A program made the translations under genes and the position numbers. A stretch of DNA of 64,000 nt from Knoellia sp. S7-12 (GTDB lineage: Bacteria > Actinomycetota > Actinomycetes > Actinomycetales > Dermatophilaceae): assembly GCF_040518285.1 (NCBI RefSeq), contig NZ_CP155449.1, positions 2,914,001-2,978,000 on the forward strand, given 5' to 3'. Numbering within the stretch: the first letter of the stretch is position 1; every line of letters begins with the position of its first letter. The notes beneath the pieces are model-generated. The model was not told the DNA's origin and searched no databases. It saw nothing but the letters and a program-made list of their open reading frames with translations. This document shows positions 1 to 9,624 of the stretch, piece by piece.

Positions 1-660
1 CCGGTGCTCAGCGGCATACCCAAGGCTGGAAACCACAACGGAGGGCGCATCGCCTGGGGGCCGGACGGGTTCCTCTATGTCGGGACCGGTGATGCGGCGC
101 AACCGGATCGCGCTCAGAGCGAGACCAGCCTGGGCGGCAAGATCCTGCGCATCACGGCGGACGGCGCCCCGGCAGCGGGCAACCCGTTCAACGGCAGTCC
201 CGTGTGGAGTCTGGGACACCGCAACGTGCAGGGCCTGGCGTGGGGCAAGGACGGGACAATGTTCGCCAGCGAGTTCGGGCAGAACACGTGGGACGAACTC
301 AACGTGATCGTGCCCGGGAAGAACTACGGGTGGCCCGAGGTCGAAGGCATCGAGAACCGTGAGGGTTTCGTGGCGCCGATCGCCCAGTGGTCGACGTCGG
401 ACTCGTCCCCCAGCGGCATCGCGGTCGGGGCGGACGGTGCGGTCTACATGGCGGCATTGCGCGGTGAGTCGCTCTGGAGGATCAACGTTGCTGGCAACCG
501 CCGACAGGGCGAGCCAATTCGATTGTTGGAGAACAAGTTTGGCCGGATCCGGGACGTCGTCAGCGCCCCGGACAAGACACTGTGGATGTTGAGCAACAAC
601 ACCTTCCGAGGTGAGCCGCGCGATGGCGATGACCGGATCATCCGGGTTCCGATCGGGTGA
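1..660 (+). CDS. PQQ-dependent sugar dehydrogenase, C-terminal part (cut by window edge)
   Basis: The reading frame is open from base 1, so the N-terminus lies outside the window; 219 C-terminal residues remain. The visible part has the beta-propeller signature of the soluble glucose/aldose sugar dehydrogenase family (GSDH): a glycine-rich HNGGRIAWGPDG-LYVGTGD block, then SLGGKILRI, GHRNVQGLAW, SEFGQNTWDELN and GKNYGWPEVEG. Members oxidise aldose sugars using pyrroloquinoline quinone and are usually exported, often as lipoproteins; the export signal would be in the missing part. The family is clear from these motifs. The sugar substrate, and whether PQQ is available in this organism, cannot be judged here. 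Confidence 0.88.
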   Translation, partial: PVLSGIPKAGNHNGGRIAWGPDGFLYVGTGDAAQPDRAQSETSLGGKILRITADGAPAAGNPFNGSPVWSLGHRNVQGLAWGKDGTMFASEFGQNTWDELNVIVPGKNYGWPEVEGIENREGFVAPIAQWSTSDSSPSGIAVGADGAVYMAALRGESLWRINVAGNRRQGEPIRLLENKFGRIRDVVSAPDKTLWMLSNNTFRGEPRDGDDRIIRVPIG

Positions 661-767
661 GCAGCGGGGCCGTCGGCGACAAACCCCCGTCGAACAGGCC
701 CGGTGGGTACGTTGAAACCAGGGGTGGGCGCCGATGCCCGCCAGAACGATGAGAGGTGGCACCCACG

Positions 768-1376
768 ATGGCTGCAATTGACGAGATCCTCCAGAATCTG
801 CCGATCGACCAGCTGGCCCAACAGGTCGGCGCCGAGCCCCAGGAGGTGCAGGCAGCCGCCCAGGCCGCTTTGCCCGCGCTCCTCGGCGGACTCCAGGCCA
901 ATGCCCAAGGTGGTGGCGCCAGCTCCATCGTCGAGGCGCTCGGCCAGCACACCGACGACGTCGACCCCGCCCGGGTCGACCCGGCCGACGGTCAGAAGAT
1001 CGCCTCGCACATCTTCGGACCCAACGAGGAGCAGGTGTACTCCGCCCTCGGTGGGACCGGCGCGAGCAGTGGTCTCATCAAGAAGCTCATCCCGATCCTC
1101 GCCCCGATCGTCCTGTCCTACATCGCCGACAAGGTGCTCAAGGGTGGCGGCGTCGGTGGTGGCACGGCAACACCGCAGACCCAGGCTCCGGCCGACGACA
1201 CCGCCCGGGGTGGTCCCGGTTCCCTCGACTCGATGCTTCAGGACGTCCTCGGTGGGGCGCTCGGTGGTGGCACTGCCGCCCAGCAGACCCCGGCCCCGCA
1301 GCAGGAGACCCAGCAGTCGGGAGGCGGCATCCTCGGTGGCATTCTCGGCGGACTCCTCGGCGGCGGCCGCCGCTGA
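768..1376 (+). CDS. DUF937 family protein
   Basis: A 202-residue protein of unknown function. The first ~110 residues are an amphipathic, alanine-rich helical domain (DEILQNLPIDQLAQQVGA... ALLGGLQANA... HIFG) typical of DUF937. A hydrophobic stretch (LIPILAPIVLSYIADKVL) follows, then a Gly/Gln/Pro-rich tail ending in repeated GGILGGLLGG blocks. The ATG at 768 is preferred over an in-frame GTG at 756 because a GAGAGG ribosome site at 751 is correctly spaced only for the ATG. The gene stands alone and ends in a strong hairpin shared with the convergent gene. No biochemical role is established for DUF937. Confidence 0.75.
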   Translation: MAAIDEILQNLPIDQLAQQVGAEPQEVQAAAQAALPALLGGLQANAQGGGASSIVEALGQHTDDVDPARVDPADGQKIASHIFGPNEEQVYSALGGTGASSGLIKKLIPILAPIVLSYIADKVLKGGGVGGGTATPQTQAPADDTARGGPGSLDSMLQDVLGGALGGGTAAQQTPAPQQETQQSGGGILGGILGGLLGGGRR

Positions 1377-1414
1377 CGCACGACCCGCTACTGAAGCCAG
1401 CAGTTGTCAGGAGA

Positions 1415-1449
1415 GACGATGCCGCCCGGCTGAGTCGGGCGGCATCGTC
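1415..1449. terminator. Bidirectional hairpin terminator
   Basis: A 14-bp perfect inverted repeat (arm GACGATGCCGCCCG, 7-nt loop) lies between the convergent DUF937 and EEP genes. There is no clear T-run, which is common for actinobacterial terminators. Confidence 0.75.
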
Positions 1450-1477
1450 GTTCACCTACTGGTCTGGCCTGCGGTCG

Positions 1478-2419
1478 TCAGCCGATGTGACCGGTGGCCG
1501 CCAACACTGCGTGGCCGTCGGCGGAGGTGGTCACCGGGCTCACGGTCAGTGAGCCACCGGAGTTCAGCGGAGAGAGATTGCTCGAGAAGAAGACGTAGTC
1601 GATCTTGCGAGGGTCCCGATCCTTGCCGACGGCAGTGGGCTGCCCCACACGCGCCGCATTCCCGGTACGAAGCTGGTGCGCCTCGACGAAATCCCCCGAT
1701 CCGTTGGGGCCATACATGTTTGACAGCGGCACGGAGTTCGGGACAGCGTTGAAGTCGCCGCCCACGATCACCGAATGCTTCTTCTTCTTCTTCGCGATCC
1801 AGGGATGGGTGATCTGCTTGATGCGACCCGTCTGGTGCGCCCGGTGCGCAAAGTCTTCGTCTCCGTAGATCTGCAGGTGCGTCGCGCAGCCATGCACGTC
1901 GGTTCCGCCCTTGGTGAACTTGACACAGGCCATCCCGAAGTTCTGGTCGGGGTCGGGAGACTCGCCCTCGGCGTAGAAGGAGAACTCCTGCTTCGATGCC
2001 TTCCCAGGGCCCGTGTGAATCGCCACGACACCCTTCCACTTGCTCTTTCCCTCGCAGAGATGGGCCTCGGGGGTCTTCGGTGTCGGCTTCTCAGTCACCT
2101 TCTGTTTGTGGAAGGAAACCGTCCACTCAGGGTGATCCTTCTTGACCTTCTGGACCCAGGTTTCGCAGACCTCTTCGGCGAGCAGAAGATCATTCTGCCC
2201 ACCACGTTGAACGAGCTTCTGGAAGGAACCGCGCTTCTGGTCGGTGTTGTGCTGGACGACCTTGATGGGTGTGCGTGCAGCGGCCGCGCTTTCGTCGAGC
2301 GGTGCCGCAGTCGCCTGCATCGCTGCTGGAACGCCGGCGGCGACAACGCCGAGTCCGACGAATGCTGTGAGTGCTCTCCGGCCCGTCGCGCGGGTCGACT
2401 TCTTCTTGTGCCTGGCCAT
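1478..2419 (-). CDS. Secreted endonuclease/exonuclease/phosphatase-fold hydrolase
   Basis: A 313-residue protein with a signal peptide: basic start MARHKKK, hydrophobic core LTAFVGLGVVAAGVPAAM, then Ala-rich ATAAP cleavage region. The mature part carries the full EEP (DNase I-like) catalytic set in order: Asn in VVQHNTD, Glu in LLAEEV, His in CATHLQIYGDE, Asp/Asn in GGDFNAVP, Asp in KIDYVFF and Asp-His in SADGHAVLA. An extracellular metal-dependent nuclease or phosphodiesterase is expected; the substrate is unknown. The ATG at 2419 has a GGAGGGG ribosome site just upstream. The gene is unlinked to neighbours by operon. Confidence 0.82.
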   Translation of the reverse strand: MARHKKKSTRATGRRALTAFVGLGVVAAGVPAAMQATAAPLDESAAAARTPIKVVQHNTDQKRGSFQKLVQRGGQNDLLLAEEVCETWVQKVKKDHPEWTVSFHKQKVTEKPTPKTPEAHLCEGKSKWKGVVAIHTGPGKASKQEFSFYAEGESPDPDQNFGMACVKFTKGGTDVHGCATHLQIYGDEDFAHRAHQTGRIKQITHPWIAKKKKKHSVIVGGDFNAVPNSVPLSNMYGPNGSGDFVEAHQLRTGNAARVGQPTAVGKDRDPRKIDYVFFSSNLSPLNSGGSLTVSPVTTSADGHAVLAATGHIG

Positions 2420-2524
2420 GCTGGATCCCCTCCGTTGGTGCATCTGTTGGGCGAGTGCCCCACACGCACATCCTTGACACCACGGGGTACTCCCGGCCAT
2501 GGGTAGGGCTCCCCTGCCCACCGA

Positions 2525-2569
2525 CGGACGAATCCCCGCCCGGCGCAACGCCTGGCGGGGATTCGTCCG
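2525..2569 (-). terminator. Terminator downstream of gatB
   Basis: Arms at 2525-2540 and 2554-2569 form a perfect 16-bp stem (CGGACGAATCCCCGCC) with a 13-nt loop, beginning 16 bases after the gatB stop codon. It closes the gatCAB operon. Confidence 0.8.
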
Positions 2570-2584
2570 CGCAATGTGAACCGT

Positions 2585-4114
2585 TCAGTCGGTGAGCTTG
2601 GCGAGGATGATCTCGCGGGCCTTGCCTGCGTCGGCCTGACCCTTCATCTCCTTCATAACCTGTCCGATGAGTGCGCCAGCGGCCTGGACCTTGCCGTCGC
2701 GAACCTTCTGCGCCACATCGGGATTGGCGTCGATGACCTTGTCGACCGCCGCCTCGAGGGCGCCGTCGTTACCCTGATCAAGATTGAGCCCACGCTGGTC
2801 CGCGATCGCAATCGGCTGTCCCTCGCCGGCCAGAACACCATCAAGAACCTGCCGTGCCATCGCGGTGTTAACTCGGCCTGTGGCTTCAAGATGATCAAGT
2901 TCAAAGATCGTGCGAGGAGTCACTCCAACCGACAGTGCGAACTCTTCGAGCGACTGGCGACTCTCTTTCGCTCTCCGGGCGATCTCACCCAGCCACCACT
3001 TGCGCGCGCCCTGGACCGTTGCCTTCAGTTCGATTGACTGCACCAGGAGGTCGACCGCGCCCGCGTTGACGACGTCCCGCATTTCCAGGTCACTCAGCTT
3101 CCAGTCGAGCTGGAGACGCTTGTGACGGCCTGTCGACGTCTCGGTTGGAAGGGTGGCTCGCAGATCCTCGACGGTCTCGCGTGACGGAGCAACGGGCACG
3201 AGGTCAGGCTCAGGGAAGTAGCGGTAGTCATCAGCATCGGACTTCACCCGCCCGGACGTCGTGACACCGGTGTCCTCGTGCCAGTGGCGGGTCTCCTGAA
3301 GGATCGAACCGCCTTGTTGCAGGATCGCGCCGTGTCGGCACATCTCGTAGCGGACCGCGCGCTCGACCGAGCGGAGTGAGTTGACGTTCTTGGTCTCGGT
3401 GCGGGTCCCGAGGGTCGTCTCACCCTTGGGCATGAGCGAGAGGTTGACGTCGCAGCGCATCGAGCCCTGCTCCATCTTGACGTCGGACACGTCGAGCGCC
3501 TTGAGCAGGTCACGCAGGGTCGCGACATAGGCGCGCGCGATCTCGGGCGCACGCTCTCCCGCACCACGAAGCGGCTTGGTGACGATCTCGATGAGGGGGA
3601 TGCCGGCTCGGTTGTAGTCGACCAGCGAGTGCGTGGCGCCATGGATGCGACCGGTCGAGCCGCCGACGTGAAGCGACTTGCCCGTGTCCTCCTCCATGTG
3701 CGCGCGCTCGATGTCGACGCGGTAGGTCGAGCCGTCGTCGAGCTGCACGTCGAGGTAGCCCTCGAACGCGATCGGCTCGTCGTACTGCGACGTCTGGAAG
3801 TTCTTGGGCATGTCCGGATAGAAGTAGTTCTTGCGCGCGAACCGGCACCATTGCGCGATCTCGCAGTTGAGCGCGAGACCGATGCGGATCGCCGACTCGA
3901 CGGCCTTCTCGTTGACGACCGGCAGCGCACCGGGAAGCCCCAGACACACCGGGCAGACCTGTGTGTTGGGCTCGGCTCCGAACTCGGTCGGGCAGCCGCA
4001 GAACATCTTGGTCGCGGTGCCGAGTTCGACGTGGACCTCGAGACCCATGACCGGGTCGAAGGAGGCAAGAACCTCGTCATAGCCGATGGTTGCTTCGGTA
4101 TCGACAGCGCTCAT
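2585..4114 (-). CDS. gatB: Aspartyl/glutamyl-tRNA amidotransferase subunit B
   Basis: A 509-residue GatB, normal length. It is the tRNA-binding and kinase subunit of GatCAB, which converts Glu-tRNA(Gln) and Asp-tRNA(Asn) to the amide forms in organisms lacking the matching synthetases. The N-terminal block [18 protein letters not shown] and the zinc-binding Cys pairs (CGC...CPVCLGLPG) are visible, followed by [12 protein letters not shown] and the cradle domain; the C-terminal tail domain ([18 protein letters not shown]) is present. The ATG at 4114 follows the gatA stop by one base, implying translational coupling. An in-frame GTG at 4123 would overlap gatA. Confidence 0.97.
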   Translation of the reverse strand: MSAVDTEATIGYDEVLASFDPVMGLEVHVELGTATKMFCGCPTEFGAEPNTQVCPVCLGLPGALPVVNEKAVESAIRIGLALNCEIAQWCRFARKNYFYPDMPKNFQTSQYDEPIAFEGYLDVQLDDGSTYRVDIERAHMEEDTGKSLHVGGSTGRIHGATHSLVDYNRAGIPLIEIVTKPLRGAGERAPEIARAYVATLRDLLKALDVSDVKMEQGSMRCDVNLSLMPKGETTLGTRTETKNVNSLRSVERAVRYEMCRHGAILQQGGSILQETRHWHEDTGVTTSGRVKSDADDYRYFPEPDLVPVAPSRETVEDLRATLPTETSTGRHKRLQLDWKLSDLEMRDVVNAGAVDLLVQSIELKATVQGARKWWLGEIARRAKESRQSLEEFALSVGVTPRTIFELDHLEATGRVNTAMARQVLDGVLAGEGQPIAIADQRGLNLDQGNDGALEAAVDKVIDANPDVAQKVRDGKVQAAGALIGQVMKEMKGQADAGKAREIILAKLTD

Positions 4115-4115
4115 G

Positions 4116-5639
4116 TCACGCACCCTTCGTCATGGTCGAGAGATCGGGAGCCTGACCCAGAAGCGGACCGCCCCACGAGGCGAGGAGGCGCTGCTCGAGA
4201 GCTGCGCCCACGGCATACAGGCGCTCGTCGGCAGCTGCTGGCGCGAGGATCTGGAAGCCGGCCGGCAGACCGTCCTCGTCAGCCAACCCACTGGGCAGCG
4301 ACATCCCCGGCACACCCGCGAGGTTGGCGGGGATTGTCGCGATGTCGTTGAGATACATGGCCATCGGGTCGTCGGTCTTCTCACCGAACTTGAACGCGGT
4401 GGTCGGCGCGGTCGGGCTCACGAGCACGTCGGCCATCTCGAACGCCTTGGTGAAGTCGTCGGCGATGAGGCGGCGGACCTTCTGGGCCGAGCCGTAATAG
4501 GCGTCGTAGTAACCCGACGACAGGGCGTAGGTGCCCAAAATGATGCGGCGCTTGACCTCGTCACCGAAGCCCGCGTCACGCGTTGCCGCCATGACCTGCT
4601 CGGCGCTGGGGTCGTCGATGCCCTCGGGCAGGACCCGGAGGCCGAAGCGCATGGCGTCGAACTTCGCGAGGTTGGACGACGCCTCGCTCGGGAGGATCAG
4701 GTAGTAGGCCGCGAGCGCTGCGGTGAAGCTCGGGCACGAGACCTCGACGACCTCGGCACCAGCGTCAACCAGGTGCTGGACCGACTCGTCGAAGCGCGCC
4801 TGGACGCCGGCCTGGAAGCCGTCGCCGGTGAGCTCGCGGACGATGCCGATCCTCATGCCCTTGACGTCGGCACGACGAGCAGCCTCGACGACAGCCGGGA
4901 CCGGCGCGTTGATCGAGGTCGAGTCCATCGGGTCGTGACCGCCCATGACCTCGTGCAGCAGCGCCGCGTCGAGGACGGTTCGGGTGCACGGGCCGGCCTG
5001 GTCGAGTGAGGACGCGAGTGCGACGAGGCCGTAGCGGGACACTCCGCCATACGTCGGCTTGGTCCCTACTGTGCCCGTCACGGCCGCCGGCTGGCGGATC
5101 GAGCCACCGGTGTCGGTGCCGATCGCCAGCGGCGCCTGGAACGAGGCGATGACGGCGCTCGAGCCACCACCGGAGCCACCGGGAATGCGGTCGAGGTCCC
5201 ACGGGTTGCGCGTCGGCCCATAGGCCGAGTGCTCCGTCGAGGACCCCATGGCGAACTCATCCATGTTGGTCTTGCCCAGGATCGGCATGCCAGCCTGGCG
5301 CAGCCGCGTCACGACTGTCGCGTCGTAGGGCGGGATCCAGCCCTCGAGGATCTTGCTGCCGCACGTCGTCGGCAGACCCTTGGTCGCCAGGACGTCCTTG
5401 ACGGCGATGGGCACGCCAGCGAGCTGGTGGAGCTGCTCACCCCGCCCACGTCGCTCATCGATGTCGCGGGCACTCGCAAGAGCGCCGTCGCGGTCGACGT
5501 GCAGATAGGCGTGGATGTCGCCGTCGACGGCGTCGGTGCGGGCCAGTAGCGCTTCGGTCACCTCGACCGACGACGTCTCACCCGTGGTGAGGAGGTCGGA
5601 GAGCTCGGAGGCGCTGGCGCGGGTCAGGTCGGTGGTCAC
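4116..5639 (-). CDS. gatA: Aspartyl/glutamyl-tRNA amidotransferase subunit A
   Basis: A 507-residue GatA, the glutaminase subunit that releases ammonia for GatB. The amidase-signature triad is intact: Lys81 in PIAVKDV, Ser156 in GGSGGGSSA and Ser180 in [12 protein letters not shown]. The GTG at 5639 is chosen because AAGGA precedes it at good spacing. A longer frame up to 5708 exists, but it would begin inside a perfect hairpin and add a non-homologous, Arg/His-rich extension. An 87-base gap holding that hairpin separates it from gatC. Confidence 0.96.
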   Translation of the reverse strand: MTTDLTRASASELSDLLTTGETSSVEVTEALLARTDAVDGDIHAYLHVDRDGALASARDIDERRGRGEQLHQLAGVPIAVKDVLATKGLPTTCGSKILEGWIPPYDATVVTRLRQAGMPILGKTNMDEFAMGSSTEHSAYGPTRNPWDLDRIPGGSGGGSSAVIASFQAPLAIGTDTGGSIRQPAAVTGTVGTKPTYGGVSRYGLVALASSLDQAGPCTRTVLDAALLHEVMGGHDPMDSTSINAPVPAVVEAARRADVKGMRIGIVRELTGDGFQAGVQARFDESVQHLVDAGAEVVEVSCPSFTAALAAYYLILPSEASSNLAKFDAMRFGLRVLPEGIDDPSAEQVMAATRDAGFGDEVKRRIILGTYALSSGYYDAYYGSAQKVRRLIADDFTKAFEMADVLVSPTAPTTAFKFGEKTDDPMAMYLNDIATIPANLAGVPGMSLPSGLADEDGLPAGFQILAPAAADERLYAVGAALEQRLLASWGGPLLGQAPDLSTMTKGA

Positions 5640-5687
5640 ATCGGTCCTTGCGGTTGCGTGAATGCGTGGTGCGGGAGAACAACGGTG

Positions 5688-5718
5688 GGTATGCCGTGTG
5701 CGCACCACACGGCATACC
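5688..5718 (-). repeat. Perfect inverted pair of the GTATGCCG motif between gatC and gatA
   Basis: GGTATGCCGTGTG (5688-5700) and its exact complement (5706-5718) form a 13-bp stem with a 5-nt loop. It sits inside the gatCAB operon, in the gatC-gatA gap, with no clear T-run after it on the minus strand. It may act as an attenuator or mRNA-processing hairpin, or simply be an inverted pair of the genome-wide octamer. Confidence 0.8.
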
Positions 5719-5726
5719 TGCGCCTT

Positions 5727-6023
5727 TCAGTCTTCGTCAAGAATGCGCGGCACGGAGAAGCGCTGCTGGTCGGCCTCGGGGGCGCCCGACAGGGCCTCCT
5801 CAGCCGTCAGGCTCGGACGGACGACGTCGGGCCGGGTCACGTTGACGATCGGCATCGGGTGACTCATGGGCTCGACGCCCTCGATGGGCGACTGCTGCAC
5901 GGTCGCCACGGACTCGAGGATGACACCCAGCTCACCGACCATTGTGTCGAGCTCGGTGTCGGAGAGGTCGATGCGGGCGAGACCGGCGAGGTGGGCCACG
6001 TCGTCGCGGGTGAGTTCAGCCAT
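5727..6023 (-). CDS. gatC: Aspartyl/glutamyl-tRNA amidotransferase subunit C
   Basis: A 98-residue GatC, the small subunit that clamps GatA to GatB. It shows the standard pattern: LTRDDVAHLAGLARIDLSDTELDTM at the N-terminus and GVEPMSHPM with R-D-V-V...EEAL near the C-terminus. The first gene of the gatCAB operon. The ATG at 6023 is preceded by a TAGACT -10 box exactly 7 nt away, so the mRNA is probably leaderless. Confidence 0.95.
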   Translation of the reverse strand: MAELTRDDVAHLAGLARIDLSDTELDTMVGELGVILESVATVQQSPIEGVEPMSHPMPIVNVTRPDVVRPSLTAEEALSGAPEADQQRFSVPRILDED

Positions 6024-6030
6024 GGGCGCA

Positions 6031-6036
6031 AGTCTA
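6031..6036 (-). promoter_or_regulatory. -10 box of a leaderless gatC promoter
   Basis: TAGACT on the minus strand (TAnnnT consensus) ends 7 nt before the gatC ATG, placing the transcription start at or next to the start codon. Confidence 0.55.
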
Positions 6037-6095
6037 GGTCTCCGCACCACGTGCCGCGTCAGGGCTCCGACGGTGTGGCCCGCGCCCTTGACACG

Positions 6096-6133
6096 CCAGA
6101 GCCGCCCACGGGAACTCCCGTGGGCGGCTCTGG
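6096..6133 (-). terminator. Terminator of the tct-usp operon
   Basis: A 17-bp stem (CCAGAGCCGCCCACGGG with its complement) and 4-nt loop lies 17 bases beyond the universal stress protein stop codon. It separates this operon from gatC. Confidence 0.8.
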
Positions 6134-6149
6134 GCGACGTGCGCGTTTC

Positions 6150-6545
6150 TCAGCGGGGCGCCTTGACGGCGAGCACCGGGCACTCGGCGTCGAGCAAGAC
6201 CTTCTGGGCCTGGCTCCCGAGGAGGAGCTTGCCGACCGGTGTGCGCCGTCGGACACCGATGACGATGAGCTCGGCGTTGGTCTCCTCGGCCAGGTCGACG
6301 AGGATCTCGGCAGGGTCCTTCTTGTGGACCGCGTGCGACACCTCGTAGTCCAGACCCGACGCGTCGAGCTCGGCCCGCAGCGCCGTGAGCTGGTCGTCGT
6401 CCACGTAGCGGTTGTCGGCCGAGGCCGCACCGGTGCTGGCGTTGACGACGATCAGTCGGCTGTTGCGGCTCCGTGCCTCCACCACAGCGGCGTCGAGGGC
6501 GGCGCGACCTTCCTTGGTGGGTACGAACCCCACGATGACCGGCAT
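6150..6545 (-). CDS. Universal stress protein family protein
   Basis: A 131-residue single-domain UspA protein. It starts MPVIVGFVPTKEGRAALDAA and has the ATP-binding motif near the C-terminus, GVRRRTPVGKLLLGSQAQ (G-x2-G-x9-GS pattern), then CPVLAVK. USP proteins bind ATP and modulate stress or transport functions. Its ATG lies one base after the tctA stop, so it is almost certainly co-expressed with the transporter. USP genes next to tripartite tricarboxylate transporters occur elsewhere, but the role there is unknown. Confidence 0.88.
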   Translation of the reverse strand: MPVIVGFVPTKEGRAALDAAVVEARSRNSRLIVVNASTGAASADNRYVDDDQLTALRAELDASGLDYEVSHAVHKKDPAEILVDLAEETNAELIVIGVRRRTPVGKLLLGSQAQKVLLDAECPVLAVKAPR

Positions 6546-6546
6546 G

Positions 6547-8097
6547 TCAGGCTCCTTCGTTGTTGGCGGGCATGCGGACGTCGTCGGTTCCCGTGTGCTG
6601 GTCCTCGGGGGTGTTTCTTCGACCGCGGACCTTGGACCAGACCAAGGGGACGATGACGAGGAGCAGGATGAGGGCGTAGACGACCTTCGAGAACGGCGTG
6701 TTGACGAGGCCCGAGAGGTTGCCGTCGCTGATCTGCAGGGCCCGGCGCATGAAGATCTCGGCCCTCGGGGCGAGGATCAGGCCGACGATGAGCGGAACGA
6801 TCGGGAGTCCGTAGCGGCGCATCGCAAAGCCGAGTCCGCCGACGATGAGCAGAAGCCAGAGGTCGAACGGTGAGCCGTTGGCCGCGTAGCCGCCGAGCGA
6901 CGCGAACATGAGGATGCCGGCATACAGGTAGGGCCTGGGGATGAGCAGGAGCTTGGCCCAGAGGCCGGCCATCGGCAGGTTGAGCACGAGGAGCATCGCG
7001 TTGCCGATGAGCAGGCTGGCGATGAGCGTCCACACGAGCGGACCCTGCTCCTCGAACAGGCGCGGGCCGACCGCGATCCCGTAGCTCTGGAAGGCGAGGA
7101 TCATGACGGCCGCGGTCGCGGTCGTCGGGATCCCGAGGGTGAGCAGCGGGACGAGGCTGCCCGCCGCGGAGGCGTTGTTGGTCGCCTCCGGTCCGGCGAC
7201 GCCCTCGATGGCGCCGTGCCCGAACTCCTCGGGCTTCTTGGCCAGCTTGCGCTCCGTCACGTACGACAGGAAGGTCGGGATCTCGGCACCTCCGGCCGGG
7301 ATCGCGCCGAAGGGGAAGCCGATCGCCGTGCCGCGCAGCCAGGGCCTCCACGAGCGGGAGAGGTCCTCCTTCGTCATGAGCCGGCCCTTGATCGGGATGA
7401 TCTGGGCCGGGGCCCGCCGCAGGTGCGCCGCGATCCACAGGGCCTCACCCATGGCGAAGAGGGCGACTGCCACGACGACGACGTCGATGCCGTCCGACAG
7501 CTGGTCGATGCCGAAGGTGAGCCGTTGCTGTCCGGACGTCTGGTCGATGCCGATGAGGCCGATCCACACACCCAGCCCGAGGCTGGCGAAGCCACGGATC
7601 TTGGATGAGCCGAGGACCGTGGTCACCGCGACGAACGCGAAGAGCATGACGGCGAGGTAGTCCGGGTCGCCGAGCTGGATCGCGAACTTCACGACCTGGG
7701 GCGCGAGGAGCGCGAGGAGCAGCGTGGCGATGGTACCGGCGACGAACGACCCGATGGCCGCGGTCGACAGGGCCGCTGCGCCGCGACCCGCCTTGGCCAT
7801 CTTGTTGCCCTCGATGGCCGTCATCACCGAGGCGCTCTCGCCCGGTGTGTTGAGCAGGATCGAGGTGGTGGATCCGCCGTACATCCCGCCGTAGTAGAGC
7901 CCGGCGAACATGATGATCGCCTGCTGGACGGGAAGGGTGAGGGTGAGTGGCAGGAGCAGGGCGATGGCCATGGCCGGGCCGATGCCTGGCAGGACGCCGA
8001 TGGCGGTGCCGAGCAGCACGCCGAGGAAGGCATAGACGAGGTTCATCGGCGTCAGGGCCGCCGACATCCCCTCGAGCAGTGCGTTGAGGCCGTCCAT
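6547..8097 (-). CDS. tctA: Tripartite tricarboxylate transporter, large membrane subunit TctA
   Basis: A 516-residue, very hydrophobic protein with about 11-12 membrane helices. TctA signatures are present: [40 protein letters not shown] and the second-half repeat [20 protein letters not shown]...[34 protein letters not shown]. It forms the translocation channel of the Na+/H+-driven TTT family and takes up citrate or other carboxylates delivered by the TctC binding protein. It lies one base after tctB and one base before the usp gene. Confidence 0.95.
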   Translation of the reverse strand: MDGLNALLEGMSAALTPMNLVYAFLGVLLGTAIGVLPGIGPAMAIALLLPLTLTLPVQQAIIMFAGLYYGGMYGGSTTSILLNTPGESASVMTAIEGNKMAKAGRGAAALSTAAIGSFVAGTIATLLLALLAPQVVKFAIQLGDPDYLAVMLFAFVAVTTVLGSSKIRGFASLGLGVWIGLIGIDQTSGQQRLTFGIDQLSDGIDVVVVAVALFAMGEALWIAAHLRRAPAQIIPIKGRLMTKEDLSRSWRPWLRGTAIGFPFGAIPAGGAEIPTFLSYVTERKLAKKPEEFGHGAIEGVAGPEATNNASAAGSLVPLLTLGIPTTATAAVMILAFQSYGIAVGPRLFEEQGPLVWTLIASLLIGNAMLLVLNLPMAGLWAKLLLIPRPYLYAGILMFASLGGYAANGSPFDLWLLLIVGGLGFAMRRYGLPIVPLIVGLILAPRAEIFMRRALQISDGNLSGLVNTPFSKVVYALILLLVIVPLVWSKVRGRRNTPEDQHTGTDDVRMPANNEGA

Positions 8098-8098
8098 G

Positions 8099-8602
8099 TC
8101 ACAGGATCCCGTCGAGGAGGCCGGCCGGGAGCTTGACGTCCAGGCCGAGGAAGAAGCCGTACCAAGTGATGAGGGAGAGTGCGACCGAGATCACCGCGAG
8201 CCTCACGTAGTGGCGGTTGCCGAGGGCGAAAGCCGCACCGAAGAAGAGCACGGCTCCTGTGATGGGCCACCCGAGCGTGTCGATGAACGCCGCGTTGAAC
8301 GCGAAGGCCGCGACGAGCAGTCCCACCGTCTTCCAGTCGGAGCCGTGACTGAGGTCGACGTCCTCGCCCTCCTCCTGCTCCCCACGTCCGCCGCGTGCAA
8401 CGTCGAGAGCGAGCAGGGCGGCACAGACGATGAGAACGACGCCGATGAACATGGGCACGGTGCGAGCGGTCAGGAAGCCGCGGGCGCCCTGCTCCTCCAG
8501 ACCGAGGGCGTCGAAGATGGCGATGCCACCCAGGACCAGCAGGAGGAGGGACACCCCGTACTCGGAGCGCCCCTCCCCCCGCGACTGCACGTCGTCACTC
8601 AT
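8099..8602 (-). CDS. tctB: Tripartite tricarboxylate transporter, small membrane subunit TctB
   Basis: A 167-residue membrane protein with four hydrophobic helices (SLLLLVLGGIAIFDAL, MFIGVVLIVCAALLAL, a paired third segment VGLLVAAFAFNAAF/GAVLFFGAAFALG, and AVISVALSLITWYGFF), the usual TctB arrangement. The acidic linker (GRGEQEEGEDVDL) lies between helices 2 and 3. The start ATG overlaps the tctC stop by one base (TGATG), so translation is coupled. TctB is required for TTT transport, but its mechanism is not well defined. Confidence 0.88.
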   Translation of the reverse strand: MSDDVQSRGEGRSEYGVSLLLLVLGGIAIFDALGLEEQGARGFLTARTVPMFIGVVLIVCAALLALDVARGGRGEQEEGEDVDLSHGSDWKTVGLLVAAFAFNAAFIDTLGWPITGAVLFFGAAFALGNRHYVRLAVISVALSLITWYGFFLGLDVKLPAGLLDGIL

Positions 8603-9624
8603 CAGACGAGTCCCAGCTCCTTGAGCACACCGGCGACGCGGTCGCTCTCGGAGGTGAGGAAGGTCTTGAACTCGTCGCCCACGATGAAGGCGTCGGTCCA
8701 GCCCTTGTCCGCGAGCGTCTTCTTCCACTCCTCCGTGCCCTGCAGCGCGGTGACCGCGCCGACGAGCTTCTGCTTGTCGGCGTCGGTGATCCCCGGGGCA
8801 GCGACGAGGCCGCGCCAGTTGGTGAAGACCATGTCGACGCCCTGATCCTTGAGCGGCTTGGCGTCGAGGCCCTCGACCGGCTTGTCGCTCGTCACGGCGA
8901 GGACGCGCACGGCACCGGACTCGGCCTGCTTGATGACCTCGCTGACGCCGGTGGCGGCGAAGCCGAGCTTCTTGCCGAGGACGGCGGTCATGAGCTCGCC
9001 ACCGCCGTCGTAGGCGACGTAGTTGACCTTCTTGGCGTCGAGGCCAACGGCCTTGGCGAGGAGCATCGGCGTGAGGTGGTCGGGACCACCCACGTTGGAC
9101 GCGCCTCCGACGGGTACGGCGCCCGGGTTGGCCTTCCACGCGTTGACGAGGTCGTCGAGGGTCTTGTAGGGCGAGTCCTTCGCCACGACGATGGCCTCTG
9201 ACTCCTCGATGAGCTTGGCGATGGGCGTGGTGTCGGTGAGCTTGGCTTCCGACTTGTTGCTGTAGGACGCGCCCACGACGCCGAGTCCCATCTGCATGAG
9301 GAGGTCGCCCTTGCCCTTCTCGTTGATGAGCCGCGCGAGGCCGACGGTGCCTCCGGCACCGGCCTGGTTGAAGACCTCGACGGACCCGCTGAGTCCGGCC
9401 GACTGGAGGTCGGCGGAGACGGCGCGAGCCGTCTGGTCGTAGCCCGATCCGGGCGAGTTCGGGACCAGGATCCGAAGGCCGGTGAGCTTCTCTGCGCTGG
9501 CGGAGCTGCCAGCAGAGCCGGAGGCGGTGCCTTCGGAACTGTCCTTGCTCACTCCGCAGGCGGTGAGGGCGAGGGCTGCGGCCGCGGTGACTGCGGCGCT
9601 GCGAACCAGTGACGTCATGTGCAC
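8602..9624 (-). CDS. tctC: Tripartite tricarboxylate transporter substrate-binding lipoprotein TctC
   Basis: A 340-residue binding protein (Bug family). The signal sequence ends in a lipobox, LALTAC-G, followed by a Ser/Gly-rich linker, so it should be membrane-tethered outside the cell. The mature part begins LRILVPNSPGSGYDQTAR, the Bug/TctC substrate-loop motif, and contains NQAGAGGTVGLARL and the second-domain PGITDADKQKL block. The GTG at 9624 is chosen because AAGGAG lies 6 nt upstream; an ATG at 9618 is an alternative. First gene of the tctC-tctB-tctA-usp operon, divergent from its likely sensor kinase. Confidence 0.92.
   Translation of the reverse strand: MHMTSLVRSAAVTAAAALALTACGVSKDSSEGTASGSAGSSASAEKLTGLRILVPNSPGSGYDQTARAVSADLQSAGLSGSVEVFNQAGAGGTVGLARLINEKGKGDLLMQMGLGVVGASYSNKSEAKLTDTTPIAKLIEESEAIVVAKDSPYKTLDDLVNAWKANPGAVPVGGASNVGGPDHLTPMLLAKAVGLDAKKVNYVAYDGGGELMTAVLGKKLGFAATGVSEVIKQAESGAVRVLAVTSDKPVEGLDAKPLKDQGVDMVFTNWRGLVAAPGITDADKQKLVGAVTALQGTEEWKKTLADKGWTDAFIVGDEFKTFLTSESDRVAGVLKELGLV

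Noticed and set aside
1775..2506. 243-codon open frame antisense to the secreted EEP-fold gene
   Set aside because: It mirrors a well-supported gene in high-GC DNA, has no recognisable motif and no ribosome site, and its composition (Leu/Arg-rich) is typical of an antisense shadow.
3629..6656. Long plus-strand open frames opposite gatB, gatA, gatC and the stress protein
   Set aside because: All lie antisense to conserved genes with intact catalytic residues; their translations are Arg/Gly/Asp-rich without family features.
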